64,000 nucleotides of DNA from Sipunculus nudus (lineage: Eukaryota > Annelida > Sipuncula > Golfingiida > Sipunculidae). Position numbers and translations under genes: made by a program. The stretch spans positions 29,089,729-29,153,728 of the forward strand of contig CM049314.1 of the NCBI GenBank assembly GCA_026874595.1, read 5' to 3'. Below the pieces are notes generated by a model. It did no database searches, was not told the origin of the DNA, and was given only the letters and a program-made list of their open reading frames with translations. Shown here one piece after another: positions 19,101 through 26,452 of this stretch. Every line of letters starts with the position of its first letter. Within the stretch, counting starts at the first letter, position 1.

Positions 19101-19363
19101 CATTGCACTCGTCATTCCGCGTCCCCATGGTTTCGCAGACGGCCGTGACTGTAACCAAATCTCAAGGTCACACATACCAGCGGGTGGCCGTCTCTGTAAG
19201 TGACGGCATGTGCGGAGACCTCAGGACACCTTACGTCGCTATCTCCCGTGCCAGCCGTGAACTTTATGTGTCGTGTAACATGTTCCGCCGTCGTTGCGCT
19301 CTTTTCCCTCATCTGGGATTGCTGTATATACTTTTACACCCCAACACAACTCATGCAGTTTAG
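16184..19363 (+). CDS. UL5: DNA helicase of the helicase-primase complex (UL5-like, SF1)
   Basis: This intact 1059-residue ORF runs from ATG to TAG. It carries superfamily 1 helicase motifs in order: Walker A GPAGAGKST (113-121), Walker B VDEAG (333-337), a motif III-like LLGSESQ segment about 40-45 residues later, and a C-terminal pair TKSQGHTYQ (about 991-999) and YVAISRA (1017-1023), typical of motifs V and VI in UL5. The length is a little above the usual UL5 (about 880). It should unwind DNA at the replication fork together with the UL52-like primase at 50-53.7 kb. Upstream are an E-box and doubled TATA; an AATAAA follows at 19392-19397. Confidence 0.88.
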   Translation: MALTEDKRERLILTTTSIADNLAESIRTEQHRVPVPTWMQRPSPPYETEKWLHQLEQMTWPFPSSIFDPNKALIPDEAERCKWEILRRAADPTVPATPGSFTPVHFRCYVVTGPAGAGKSTLVDILTANTHMVCTAAGNASVTNLHNALKSHQVGRVGTLAKLQLMYNCREAEPREPASTLNPTSFAEAQLDGILTDHRNFRSQFDNLKMKLKRIETALGTELARYAEAFEREDDTVARHGNKVSYVKGRKIIQPRSHMRPGFDPAVKLAGQVSSSKPPRSGATQGRCNKKDQQHRDFTCMANMGLKRVDMPWLQSSFRFDFPQICSSNVVLVDEAGMASSYNLYTYAFLYRYAACRLGIYHEKPLVFILLGSESQSTAIRSDGMGPVANRVPAVSMLQHVCNVPIIAKATGVYERNHTVVMHVNKRCHLEISELLYDLHYGIRDPDTIRLLDKHVVPSHVVEEPMSLDTTADGTATDLTGCIRIFASNDEVAEYDKRCKQTMESADLGIWVFLNVHDAIAYLSVLQAQFREQRMPGRKRRRPLREKQDNRRVDDMFRDAWAKRALPNSGAQPPGDKENSSASVGLNWGSDHQMAPMVTETGLVLTSLDSFIDSLYTHAPNLFGFEYTSESVHYFAGGKVYEPEGEYYPAPDRKREDNHILRPKATKDTWEITDDPAPENLTDSQGPVNGHKVREKETPRPDARQTDPLLPQRYRVLMCKHTLPVGKPAVCRRACQFVLTGFKGPFRLLMRTALPRMCLSFLPAHTPFVCAILQGAYEALYSLLSDKGVADRFMAKHLLGQEGECVDENISRFDVDASADAPDPATDFDYLNTLVSDLSTTYMRAADEYPDISECEVHLGLTCLTEPEGSADKGLGAVDQRYVIPNQVLDTAEVVTVLGSRTIPADSPFDALNYQPYEKSTLPRFVKAVRSSGDKFELRCAVVCSEETGWVGLALPSSEEYITEPEIDVPRFALHSSFRVPMVSQTAVTVTKSQGHTYQRVAVSVSDGMCGDLRTPYVAISRASRELYVSCNMFRRRCALFPHLGLLYILLHPNTTHAV

Positions 19364-19826
19364 TAATTATGTATGATGTGTTTATTGTCGAATAAAATGT
19401 AAGTTTCATCTCCGTCTTGTTCATTGTGATGTCACTGATTGATTCACCGATTCACTATAACATGCCTACCTGAATGTGTTTGTGTGTGGGGGGGGGGAAG
19501 GGTGTGAGGGTGCGTTCAATAGCTTGCGCTGTTTAAATGACATTACACGCCAATGAACATAATATGTGTCCGATCTGAACCCATCCCATTCCCGTTCCAT
19601 TTGTCGTACATGATACAATGAACATTATCCTGATCAACATCATATTGTGGAGCCGGACACGGCGAACAATAACCGATATATAAACATGCACTTTGTAATG
19701 ATCCTTCTGCGCACTGGAAGGGCTGATGAATGAATAGAACCGTATTGGTCTAATTCGTACAAAATATGTTGTACAAGATGACCAACAGGGGCCGCTGTAT
19801 GGATGGTATAGGGGATATAAAAACAT
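19364..19826. other. Non-coding stretch after helicase gene
   Basis: No credible gene is seen. It holds the helicase poly(A) signal, a G10 tract (19488-19497) and AT-rich sequence leading to the first tRNA gene. A T5 run on the minus strand just left of the tRNA would end polymerase III transcription. Confidence 0.6.
19392..19397 (+). terminator. Poly(A) signal AATAAA for helicase gene
   Basis: The canonical hexamer lies 29 nt after the helicase stop codon. Confidence 0.65.
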
Positions 19827-19997
19827 GTATAACGTCCCTGGGTGGGCTCGAACCACCAACCTCCCGATTAAAAGCCGGAAGCGCTACCGATTGCGCCACA
19901 GGGACTACATGCTTTGTGTACGTGAGTTTCTCATTTTATCATGAGCAGGTACTGTTCCTTGATTTGATTGGCTGATGGAAAGTATGACGTCACAGAC
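19827..19997. repeat. 171-bp direct repeat, copy 1 (tRNA plus 5' flank)
   Basis: This unit recurs at 23985-24155 with the same length and only scattered substitutions. It contains a minus-strand tRNA gene followed by a shared flank with ATTGG (CCAAT on the other strand) and a TGACGTCA palindrome (19985-19992). Duplication of a tRNA gene with its upstream flank is directly visible. Confidence 0.85.
19833..19905 (-). tRNA. tRNA with UUU (Lys) anticodon on an Asn-type body
   Basis: The minus strand folds into a full cloverleaf: a perfect 7-bp acceptor stem starting GTCCCTG, D-arm GCGC...GCGC, anticodon loop CTTTTAA, and T-arm with GGTTCGAGCC. The anticodon is UUU, which reads Lys AAA/AAG. The body closely matches the tRNA-Asn copy at 23991-24063 and eukaryotic tRNA-Asn, so the anticodon seems to have changed from GUU by one base. 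No CCA is encoded, as in eukaryotes; the discriminator is G. A T5 terminator lies shortly downstream. Whether it is charged with Lys is inference. Confidence 0.85.
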
Positions 19998-20009
19998 GAC
20001 CTATATAAA
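19985..20009. promoter_or_regulatory. CRE-type palindrome and TATATAAA near tRNA 5' flank
   Basis: TGACGTCA (19985-19992) is a perfect CRE/ATF palindrome and TATATAAA follows at 20002-20009. The CRE is shared with the second tRNA unit (24143-24150), but the TATA is present only here. These resemble polymerase II promoter elements, although the nearby genes are tRNAs. Confidence 0.4.
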
Positions 20010-20552
20010 TGCCTTTAATCCCAGTAATACATATTGTTTACTTCAATTGTTTACTTGGGGTCTAGACAGTTGGCAGCGTGATGACAATCGATACCTGTAC
20101 GGAGCAGTGATTTATCATTAATATCTATTAATCTAATTATTAATGTCACATTTAATATACGGCCAACTTTTGGTAACTTATTTGAGCAAACGAAAATGCT
20201 TATTTTTTTAATCATATATAATATATACTTGGGTTGGTACCAGTCTGCCAAGGGTACAAAAGATGGCGTTGTACGCCCGTCTCTATGATTGGCCTAGAGC
20301 AGCGGTGCCACAATAGAGCGGGGTACCAGTCTATATCTTAATCAATATTGTTGGGTGCAGGAGCGCCATCATATGCCCGTGTAAGAGACTAAAGTATATG
20401 TGTCCCTGCCGTTTGCTAAGGCCATTTCAATTTTGTTCGATATGTATAAACAACAGAAAATAGTTTACTTTCTTTGATAAACTGCTGTGTACCTGGGTAG
20501 GAAATGAAAGAATAAAAATGGATGAATGTGGCTTAAAACCAAAAAGAATACG
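19998..20552. other. AT-rich non-coding stretch between tRNA genes
   Basis: No credible ORF is seen. The stretch is AT-rich and contains GGTACCAGTCT twice, about 86 nt apart (near 20236 and 20322). On the minus strand a T5 run near 20540 would act as terminator for the tRNA-Ile gene. Confidence 0.55.
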
Positions 20553-20626
20553 TGGCCAGTACGGGGGTCGAACCCGCGACCTTTGCGTTATCAGCACAAC
20601 ACTCTAACCAACTGAGCTAACCGGCC
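20553..20626 (-). tRNA. tRNA-Ile with GAU anticodon
   Basis: The minus strand forms a cloverleaf: acceptor GGCCGGT paired with ACTGGCC (one G-U), D-arm with AGTTGGTTA, anticodon stem TTGTG/CGCAA, loop CTGATAA (anticodon GAU), and T-arm GCGGG TTCGAAC CCCGT. The body matches eukaryotic tRNA-Ile, which usually has AAU read as inosine. GAU is rare in nuclear genomes. No CCA is encoded and a T5 terminator follows. The gene looks functional by structure. Confidence 0.85.
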
Positions 20627-21179
20627 CCACAGTTGGCATTGACTTCAAATGTATTAAAATATACACCACCGTACTAGACTACGGAATCCATGAACACTTA
20701 TGAATATATATTTGCTATAATTTGGAAGATATTAAGTTACAGGGCAAATCATATGTACTCTTTAGAATTAACTAGAGTATACCCATATCTGTACCTGCAT
20801 GCACACATTTCTTAAATTATGAGGAAGCACTATGTGAGAATGGCCATGGCACACCGCAGGTATTAAACCCAGAATAATTTTATCGATGTTGAGGCCATTT
20901 CTTTACCAAACGCCTAAAAAATATAAACTCGTTCTTCCCCGGACCAAGATGCACCCTCCCACGAAGTTTGACGACCGTGCAATCCCTAGCGTGCGAAAGA
21001 ATCCGGACAGACAGACAGACAAACAGATTCCCGTGAATTATAGTATGATACACAAGAGATTTATACATGAACGTTAGTAGCTTGGGAACATGTTTGTTAC
21101 ATTTGTGTTCCTTCAACTTGATAAATCTGTTGTCTATCTGATATAGTTCCACTGGTCGTCGGCAGGTGGCGATACTGAC
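20627..21179. other. AT-rich non-coding stretch before the inverted repeat
   Basis: No credible gene or RNA is seen. Short open frames here lack family features. Confidence 0.5.
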
Positions 21180-21949
21180 GCCAACATATTGGTCAGCAAC
21201 ACAAAATGGCCACTTGCCGGACAACGGTCTACACAACATTTACGAAATATGTGCTAAAATCTTCGAAAAAATATGCTTAAAGCGTTCAACAAGTGACATT
21301 TGCGATATCTTTTCCAGTTTGCGCGTACATGTTGCACAAACGTAAAATCTGCCGCACACCAAAGTTTTCAATGTGTCCACAACCCTACTATATAAGCAGG
21401 CCGAGTCTTTTATCTATCAGTTGAGAGCGCTCTATGGGCGCTTTTGGGTCCCAGACGGCTCCCCTGTGGGGGAGGGGGGCGGCCCCTCCCTCTGCCTTAT
21501 GCCAAGAAGTAATAGAGTTGTGGGCCTGGGGTCGGTTGTGTGGTTCAAGTCAGAAGTGGACCGGTTGTAGGTCGGTTGGATGTGAAAGGTCGACGAGGTC
21601 GGATGTGAAAGGTGAACAGGGGTCGCCGGGGGGGGGGGGGGGGGAGAACAGGGGATTTCTGGATGGGATCGGGTCGAAGGTGAAAAGTCAGCAGGGGTCG
21701 CCGGGGAGGGGGAGAACAGGGTAGTTGTGAGTAGGATCGGCTCGGGGGTGAAAGGTCAACAGGGGTCGCCGGGGGGGGGGGGAACAGGGGAGTCCTAGGT
21801 GGGATTGTATACGGATGTGAATGGTTAAAGAGTGATCATCGGGTATCATCGGTACTGGGAAAGCCAACGGTGTGCAACGCATGTCAAAGCACAATGGGAT
21901 CGTTCCGATCACCACAGAGTCTCCCCTGGGGCCGAGGCCCCTATAGAGG

Positions 21950-22425
21950 TTTCTCCAAGGGGTCGTGGTGGGGGCCTCGCCCCCAGGGGATAATACTTTA
22001 TGGGGGATCGATCCCTAAAAAGAATACACACAGGGGGCGAGGCCCCCATAAGGAATTACATGGAGGGCCCGTGGTGGGGGCCTCGCACCCAGGGGATAAT
22101 ACTTTATGGGGGATCGATCCCTAAAAAGAATACACACAGGGGGCGAGGCCCCCATAAGGAATTACATGGAGGGCTCGTGGTGGGGGCCTCGCCCCCAGGG
22201 GGAAAATACTTTATGTGGGATCGATCCCTACAAAGAATATACCCCGGGGGCCAAGCCCCCAAAAGGAAATATATTGAAGGTCGGTGGTGGGGGCCTCGCT
22301 CCCGGGAATAATATTTTATGGGGGATCGATCCCTAAAAAGAATATACACTGGGGGCGAGGCCCCCATTAGGAAATATATGGAAGGATCGTGGTGGGGGGC
22401 CTCGCCCCCGGGAGAATACTGTATG
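21950..22425 (+). repeat. Left tandem array, about four 105-107 bp hairpin units
   Basis: The palindrome GGATCGATCC recurs at 22005, 22111, 22218 and about 22323. Each unit also holds GGGGGCGAGGCCCCC-type and reverse-type GC hairpin segments separated by AT-rich spacers. The reading frames across it are open only because the repeat lacks stops. Confidence 0.85.
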
Positions 22426-22433
22426 GGGATCGG

Positions 22434-22486
22434 GGCGCCGAAGGCGCCAATACACAGATGTATGTATGGGGGGCGCCTTCGGCGCC
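22434..22486. repeat. Central 15-bp perfect inverted repeat
   Basis: GGCGCCGAAGGCGCC (22434-22448) is followed after 23 nt by its exact reverse complement (22472-22486). Each arm is itself palindrome-rich. This is the axis where the tandem units change orientation. Confidence 0.9.
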
Positions 22487-22499
22487 TCGATCCGTAAAA

Positions 22500-23585
22500 T
22501 GAATATTCCCGGGGGCGAGGCCCCCACCACGGGCCCTCCATGTAAATCCTTATGGGGGCCTCGCCCCCGGGGTATATTCTTTGTAGGGATCGATCCCACA
22601 TAAAGTATTATCCCCTGGGGGCGAGGCCCCCACAACGGGTCTTCCATATAGTTCCTTATAGGGGCCTCGCCCCCAGTGTATATTCTTTTTAGGGATCGAT
22701 CCCCCATAAAATATTATTCCCGGGGGCGAGGCCCCAACCACGGGCCTTCCATGTAATTCCTTATGGGGGCCTCGCCCCCTGTGTATATTCTTTGTAGGGA
22801 TCGATCCCACATAAAGTATTATCCCCTGGGGGCGAGGCCCCCACCACGGGTCTTCCATATAGTTCCTTATGGGGGCCTCGCCCCCAGTGTATATTCTTTG
22901 TAGGGATCGATCCCACATAAAATATTATCCCCTGGGGGCGAGGCCCCCACCACGGGTCTTCCATATAGTTCCTTAAGGGGGCCTCGCCCCCAGTGTATAT
23001 TCTTTGTAGGGATCGATCCCACATAAAATATTATTCCCGGGGGCGAGGCCCCCACCACGGGCCTTCCATGTAATTCCTTATGGGGGCCTCGCCCCCTGTG
23101 TATATTCTTTGTAGGGATCGATCCCACATAAAGTATTATCCCCTGGGGGCGAGGCCCCCACCACGGGTCTTCCATATAGTTCCTTATGGGGGCCTCGCCC
23201 CCAGTGTATATTCTTTTTAGGGATCGATCCCCCATAAAATATTATTCCCGGGGGCGAGGCCCCCACCACGGGCCTTCCATGTAATTCCTTATGGGGGCTT
23301 CGCCCCCGGGGTATATTCTTTGTAGGGATCGATCCCCCATAAAGTATTATCCCATGGGGGCGAGGCCCCCACCACGGGCCTTCCATATAGTTCCTTTTGG
23401 GGGCCTCGCCCCCAGTGTATATTCTTTTTAGGGATCGATCCCCCATAAAATATTATTCCCGGGGGCGAGGCCCCCACCACGGGCCTTCCATGTAATTCCT
23501 GATGGGGGCTTCGCCCCCGTGTATATTCTTTGTAGGGATCGATCCCCCATAAAGTATTATCCCCGGGGGCGAAGCCCCCACCACG
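22500..23585 (-). repeat. Right tandem array, about ten 105-106 bp hairpin units
   Basis: GGATCGATCC recurs at about 22587, 22693, 22798, 22904, 23009, 23115, 23220, 23326, 23431 and 23537, a regular spacing of 105-106 nt. The units are the reverse complement of those in the left array and differ from each other by a few substitutions. Confidence 0.85.
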
Positions 23586-23984
23586 ACCCTTGTGGAGAAA
23601 TTTCTATAGGGGCCTCGGTCCAAGCAGAGACCCTCTGTGGGGATCTGAACGATCCCATAGTGCTTTGACATGCGTTGCACACCTATGGCTTTTCCAGTAC
23701 CGATGATATCCGATGAACACTCTTTAACCATTCACATGCGTCTCCGATCCCAACCAGGACTACCCTGTACCCCCCCCCCCCCCCCCGGCCGATCCCTTGG
23801 GCGATCCCCAAACCTACAACTGGTCTACTTCTGACTTGAACCACACAACCGACCCCTGTTGGCCACAAGCCCACAACTCTACTACTTCTTGACATAAGGC
23901 AGAGGGAGGGGCCGCCCCCTCCCCCCCTCAAGTCCCCCCCTCCCCCACAGGGGAGCCGTCTGGGAGCCAAAAGCGCCCATAGAG

Positions 23985-24155
23985 GTATAACGTCCCTGGG
24001 TGGGCTCGAACCACCAACCTTCCGATTAACAGCCGGACGCGCTAACCGTTGCGCCACAGGGACTACATGCTTTGTGTACGTGAGTTTCTTATGTTATCAT
24101 GAACAGGTACTGTTCCTTGATTTGATTGGCTGATGGAAAGTGTGACGTCACAGAC
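23985..24155. repeat. 171-bp direct repeat, copy 2 (tRNA plus 5' flank)
   Basis: This matches 19827-19997 over its full length without indels. It lies inside the right arm of the inverted repeat and is bracketed by a 19-nt direct repeat, ACAGGGGAGCCGTCTGGGA (23947-23965 and 24156-24174). The matching place in the left arm has no tRNA unit. Confidence 0.85.
23991..24063 (-). tRNA. tRNA-Asn (GUU anticodon)
   Basis: The minus strand forms a full cloverleaf with the same acceptor stem as the copy at 19833-19905 (GTCCCTG/CAGGGAC), anticodon loop CTGTTAA (GUU) and T-arm GGTTCGAGCC. It closely matches eukaryotic tRNA-Asn. No CCA is encoded; the discriminator is G, and a T4 run follows. It sits within the right arm of the inverted repeat. 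Confidence 0.88.
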
Positions 24156-24390
24156 ACAGGGGAGCCGTCTGGGACACATTTAAATCTTTGGTGTGTGGCA
24201 GAATTATCGTTTGTGCAAGATGCACGCGACATCTGGCGAAGATATCGTAAATGTTACTCGTGGAACGTTGGAGGCATATTTTTCCTAAAATTTTAGCAGG
24301 TATTTCGTAAATGTCATGTAGACCGTTGTCCGGCAAAGGGCTATTTTGTTGTGTTGACCAGTGCTGTATGAGGCAGCGCCCCCTATCGTA

Positions 24391-24856
24391 TATTACCAAC
24401 ACTAATATAACAGTCACTACACATGACGTATTTAATGAACCAGTTTACCTGATAACGGATCGTATGAAGCATAATTGTTTGCGTTGTGTAGATTGTGGTA
24501 AGGTTTTACCTCCTTTATGTGACACAATAGTACGTTTATGTCGTTTCTTTTTGGTCTGTTTGTGATAGATATTAAATTTAACCTGCAATGTGCGGGGTTT
24601 ATATGCCACATAACCTGAATGCGCGCACACACACACACCATGTACACAAAATAATAAATGGGGGCATTTGGACGTTGGTGAGAGATGGTAGTGAAATAAA
24701 TTGTATTTAAAAACATACAGCGTACAACAACACATATAACAGATATATGAAGAAAAACATAGATGATTCATTTGTCAAAGCACAATATGTGGTTTTTATT
24801 GGGAACAACAATTTCCTATACAATGCCTTGTTGTTTATCACACACGTTCCATATCA
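24391..24856. other. Non-coding stretch before the 24.9 kb gene
   Basis: No credible gene is seen. It holds a short CA repeat near 24630 and a minus-strand AATAAA (24795-24800) that would serve the leftward gene at 24857-26398. Confidence 0.55.
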
Positions 24857-26398
24857 TCAAAAAGCATACGTGTATTTTGTATCAAGATCAAGCAAGAAAT
24901 AGGGAAAATACACGCGGCCGTCTCTCACTTCCACACACGGTACATTAGAAGCAAACTGTCGCACGCGCCCCAAACGGAAAGACGCTGCCCACGCCGCTGT
25001 TCTTGTTAGAACAGAAAACAGGTTTTTCTTCGCGTCCTGTACTGAAACCGATCGACACTTGGCCATTTCCAAAGTGGCACAGAATGTGCGCCTCACACGA
25101 CCCACACCTGTCCCGACGTAGCGGTGGACGTGCCGTGACACGTGTCTGGCTGTTTTGGTTGACTTAACGATATACAGCCCAATCTTATCTTGTTCCAACA
25201 TGGCCACGACAAAAAACAGTTGGAAATCATTTATCCGCGTTGGCGTTCCATCGAATGCACCAGAGCGGTCGTACATGACTTTATATTCGTCGTAATATTC
25301 GTCGTCCTCAGTGTGGTAACATAGGTCCATATCGATGTAATTTTCGACGGGACACCACAACTGTAGCTTTTCATCGGAAGGAGGGATGAACGTGTTACAA
25401 TGCGCATGCACCTTATCGGCGGCGTCCCGAGGCCGCCCTGACACGCACAGACGGACAGCGTGTGGCAAATTGCACTGGTTGACAGGTGCGTCCAGCAGTG
25501 AACCAACGCTCGTGTTGTGACAGCCTATGTACACTCCTGACGGAATGAAGTTTTCTGTGAAGAGTCCCACTGGGTCCCACTGCTTGCCGAGTTTTTTGGC
25601 GTCCTGCATAGCGTCCACGGTGACATCAGCCATGCAATCAGTGATGGTGTTGACAAAGACAGATGTTTCGTCTTTGAGTCTCCGACTGTGAAGTGCTGCC
25701 AGCAGAGACTTCATTGGAACCTGTCGGCCGTAGGACGATTTCCCCTGCACCTGATGTAAATAGCCGTCCGTGTCCGGTCCTTCCACGCGTGAAATGAGGG
25801 CGTCGCTAGCATCCTGTATCACTTCGCATAATCTCTCGGCGTACGTGAGACCCGATTGCTGCACACGTAGTCTGTCCTTCATCTTTGCGTCCGCGTCCAG
25901 CAGGTGCAGACGCCGCCGTGTGAACATAAACAGCCCAGGAACGAAATGTTTCGGGTGGGCCACAGTCGGTGCTGAAGAATCGGAAACGTCGACGGGGCCA
26001 GGCCCTGTGGTCGCCAGGTGGCTGAGGTCGACATTTATGGGCAATTCTGCCCCCGCCCTGCCCAAACTGTCTCGGACGGGTTGCGTCTTTAACCTCACTA
26101 TGTCCGTGTACTCCCCTTTGTACTTTCTGACGTCATGGTCGCCTACGAACACCCCATGGAGGTAAGTCTCTGGAACCCTCGGCAACACGGCTATGGCTTT
26201 GCGGCGGATGTGTTCCGGCAGGCTTGTCTCCAGCCGGCGATTCTGTGTCCGCATGAAGCGGTCCCTGCTCATTTGATCGAACTTGAAAGCCTGTTCCATC
26301 ACGTGTTGATGGGTCACGGGGGGCAACTTATTTGGGATCCGCAATGGTGAACTTTGTCCCTCACGTCGTCCGTTTGCTGTGACGAGAAAGGGCGTCAT
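24857..26398 (-). CDS. Unknown protein, 513 aa
   Basis: The start is ATG at 26396-26398; it overlaps no other gene but shares a 54-nt intergenic space with the divergent tegument locus. The ORF is intact. The sequence looks globular throughout, with an acidic YHTEDDEYYDEY patch at about residue 365 and no signal peptide or membrane segment. A minus-strand poly(A) signal lies at 24795-24800. The size and location next to the UL36-like locus would suit a capsid or tegument protein, but no family is recognised. Confidence 0.65.
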   Translation of the reverse strand: MTPFLVTANGRREGQSSPLRIPNKLPPVTHQHVMEQAFKFDQMSRDRFMRTQNRRLETSLPEHIRRKAIAVLPRVPETYLHGVFVGDHDVRKYKGEYTDIVRLKTQPVRDSLGRAGAELPINVDLSHLATTGPGPVDVSDSSAPTVAHPKHFVPGLFMFTRRRLHLLDADAKMKDRLRVQQSGLTYAERLCEVIQDASDALISRVEGPDTDGYLHQVQGKSSYGRQVPMKSLLAALHSRRLKDETSVFVNTITDCMADVTVDAMQDAKKLGKQWDPVGLFTENFIPSGVYIGCHNTSVGSLLDAPVNQCNLPHAVRLCVSGRPRDAADKVHAHCNTFIPPSDEKLQLWCPVENYIDMDLCYHTEDDEYYDEYKVMYDRSGAFDGTPTRINDFQLFFVVAMLEQDKIGLYIVKSTKTARHVSRHVHRYVGTGVGRVRRTFCATLEMAKCRSVSVQDAKKNLFSVLTRTAAWAASFRLGRVRQFASNVPCVEVRDGRVYFPYFLLDLDTKYTYAF

Positions 26399-26452
26399 CA
26401 AACGTCAGTGCAGAACGGACATTGTAGAGGTCAGACAGTTCCAATAATAAAA
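26399..26452. promoter_or_regulatory. Short bidirectional promoter region
   Basis: Only 54 nt separate the two divergent ATGs at 26398 (minus) and 26453 (plus). CCAATAATAAAA just before the plus ATG is the only AT-rich candidate. Core promoter elements may overlap the coding regions. Confidence 0.3.

Larger units (their letters stand above)
21180..24390. repeat. 3.2-kb composite inverted repeat (foldback structure)
   Basis: Segments on the left recur in reverse complement on the right in mirrored order. The outer segment 21180-21430 matches about 24170-24390; 21437-21560 matches about 23800-23975; G17 at 21628-21644 mirrors C17 at 23770-23786; 21830-21940 matches about 23580-23720. Inside are tandem hairpin units in opposite orientations around a GGCGCC-rich axis near 22460. 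The right arm is longer because it has more units and contains an inserted tRNA unit. Candidate roles are a replication origin, a genome-isomerisation junction or a foldback mobile element; none is proven. Confidence 0.85.

Noticed and set aside
4162..19363. General reassignment of TAG as a sense codon
   Set aside because: TAG is the natural end of other genes here (helicase at 19361-19363; the gene ending at 3146), so the TAG in gB is a local matter.
21950..23585. CRISPR array
   Set aside because: Repeats are contiguous 105-106 bp hairpin units without unique spacers and lie in a eukaryotic-virus context.
21434..23731. Many overlapping open frames with repeated peptides such as GGEAPIRNYME
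   Set aside because: They arise from the stop-free 105-106 bp repeat read in all frames on both strands; the unit length changes the frame and no start or coding bias is credible.
19827..24155. tRNA-derived SINE elements
   Set aside because: Cloverleaf and acceptor stems are intact, no SINE body or tail follows, and T-run terminators are present; ordinary tRNA genes fit better.
24630..24640. CA microsatellite
   Set aside because: Only a few repeats; too short to treat as a feature of its own.
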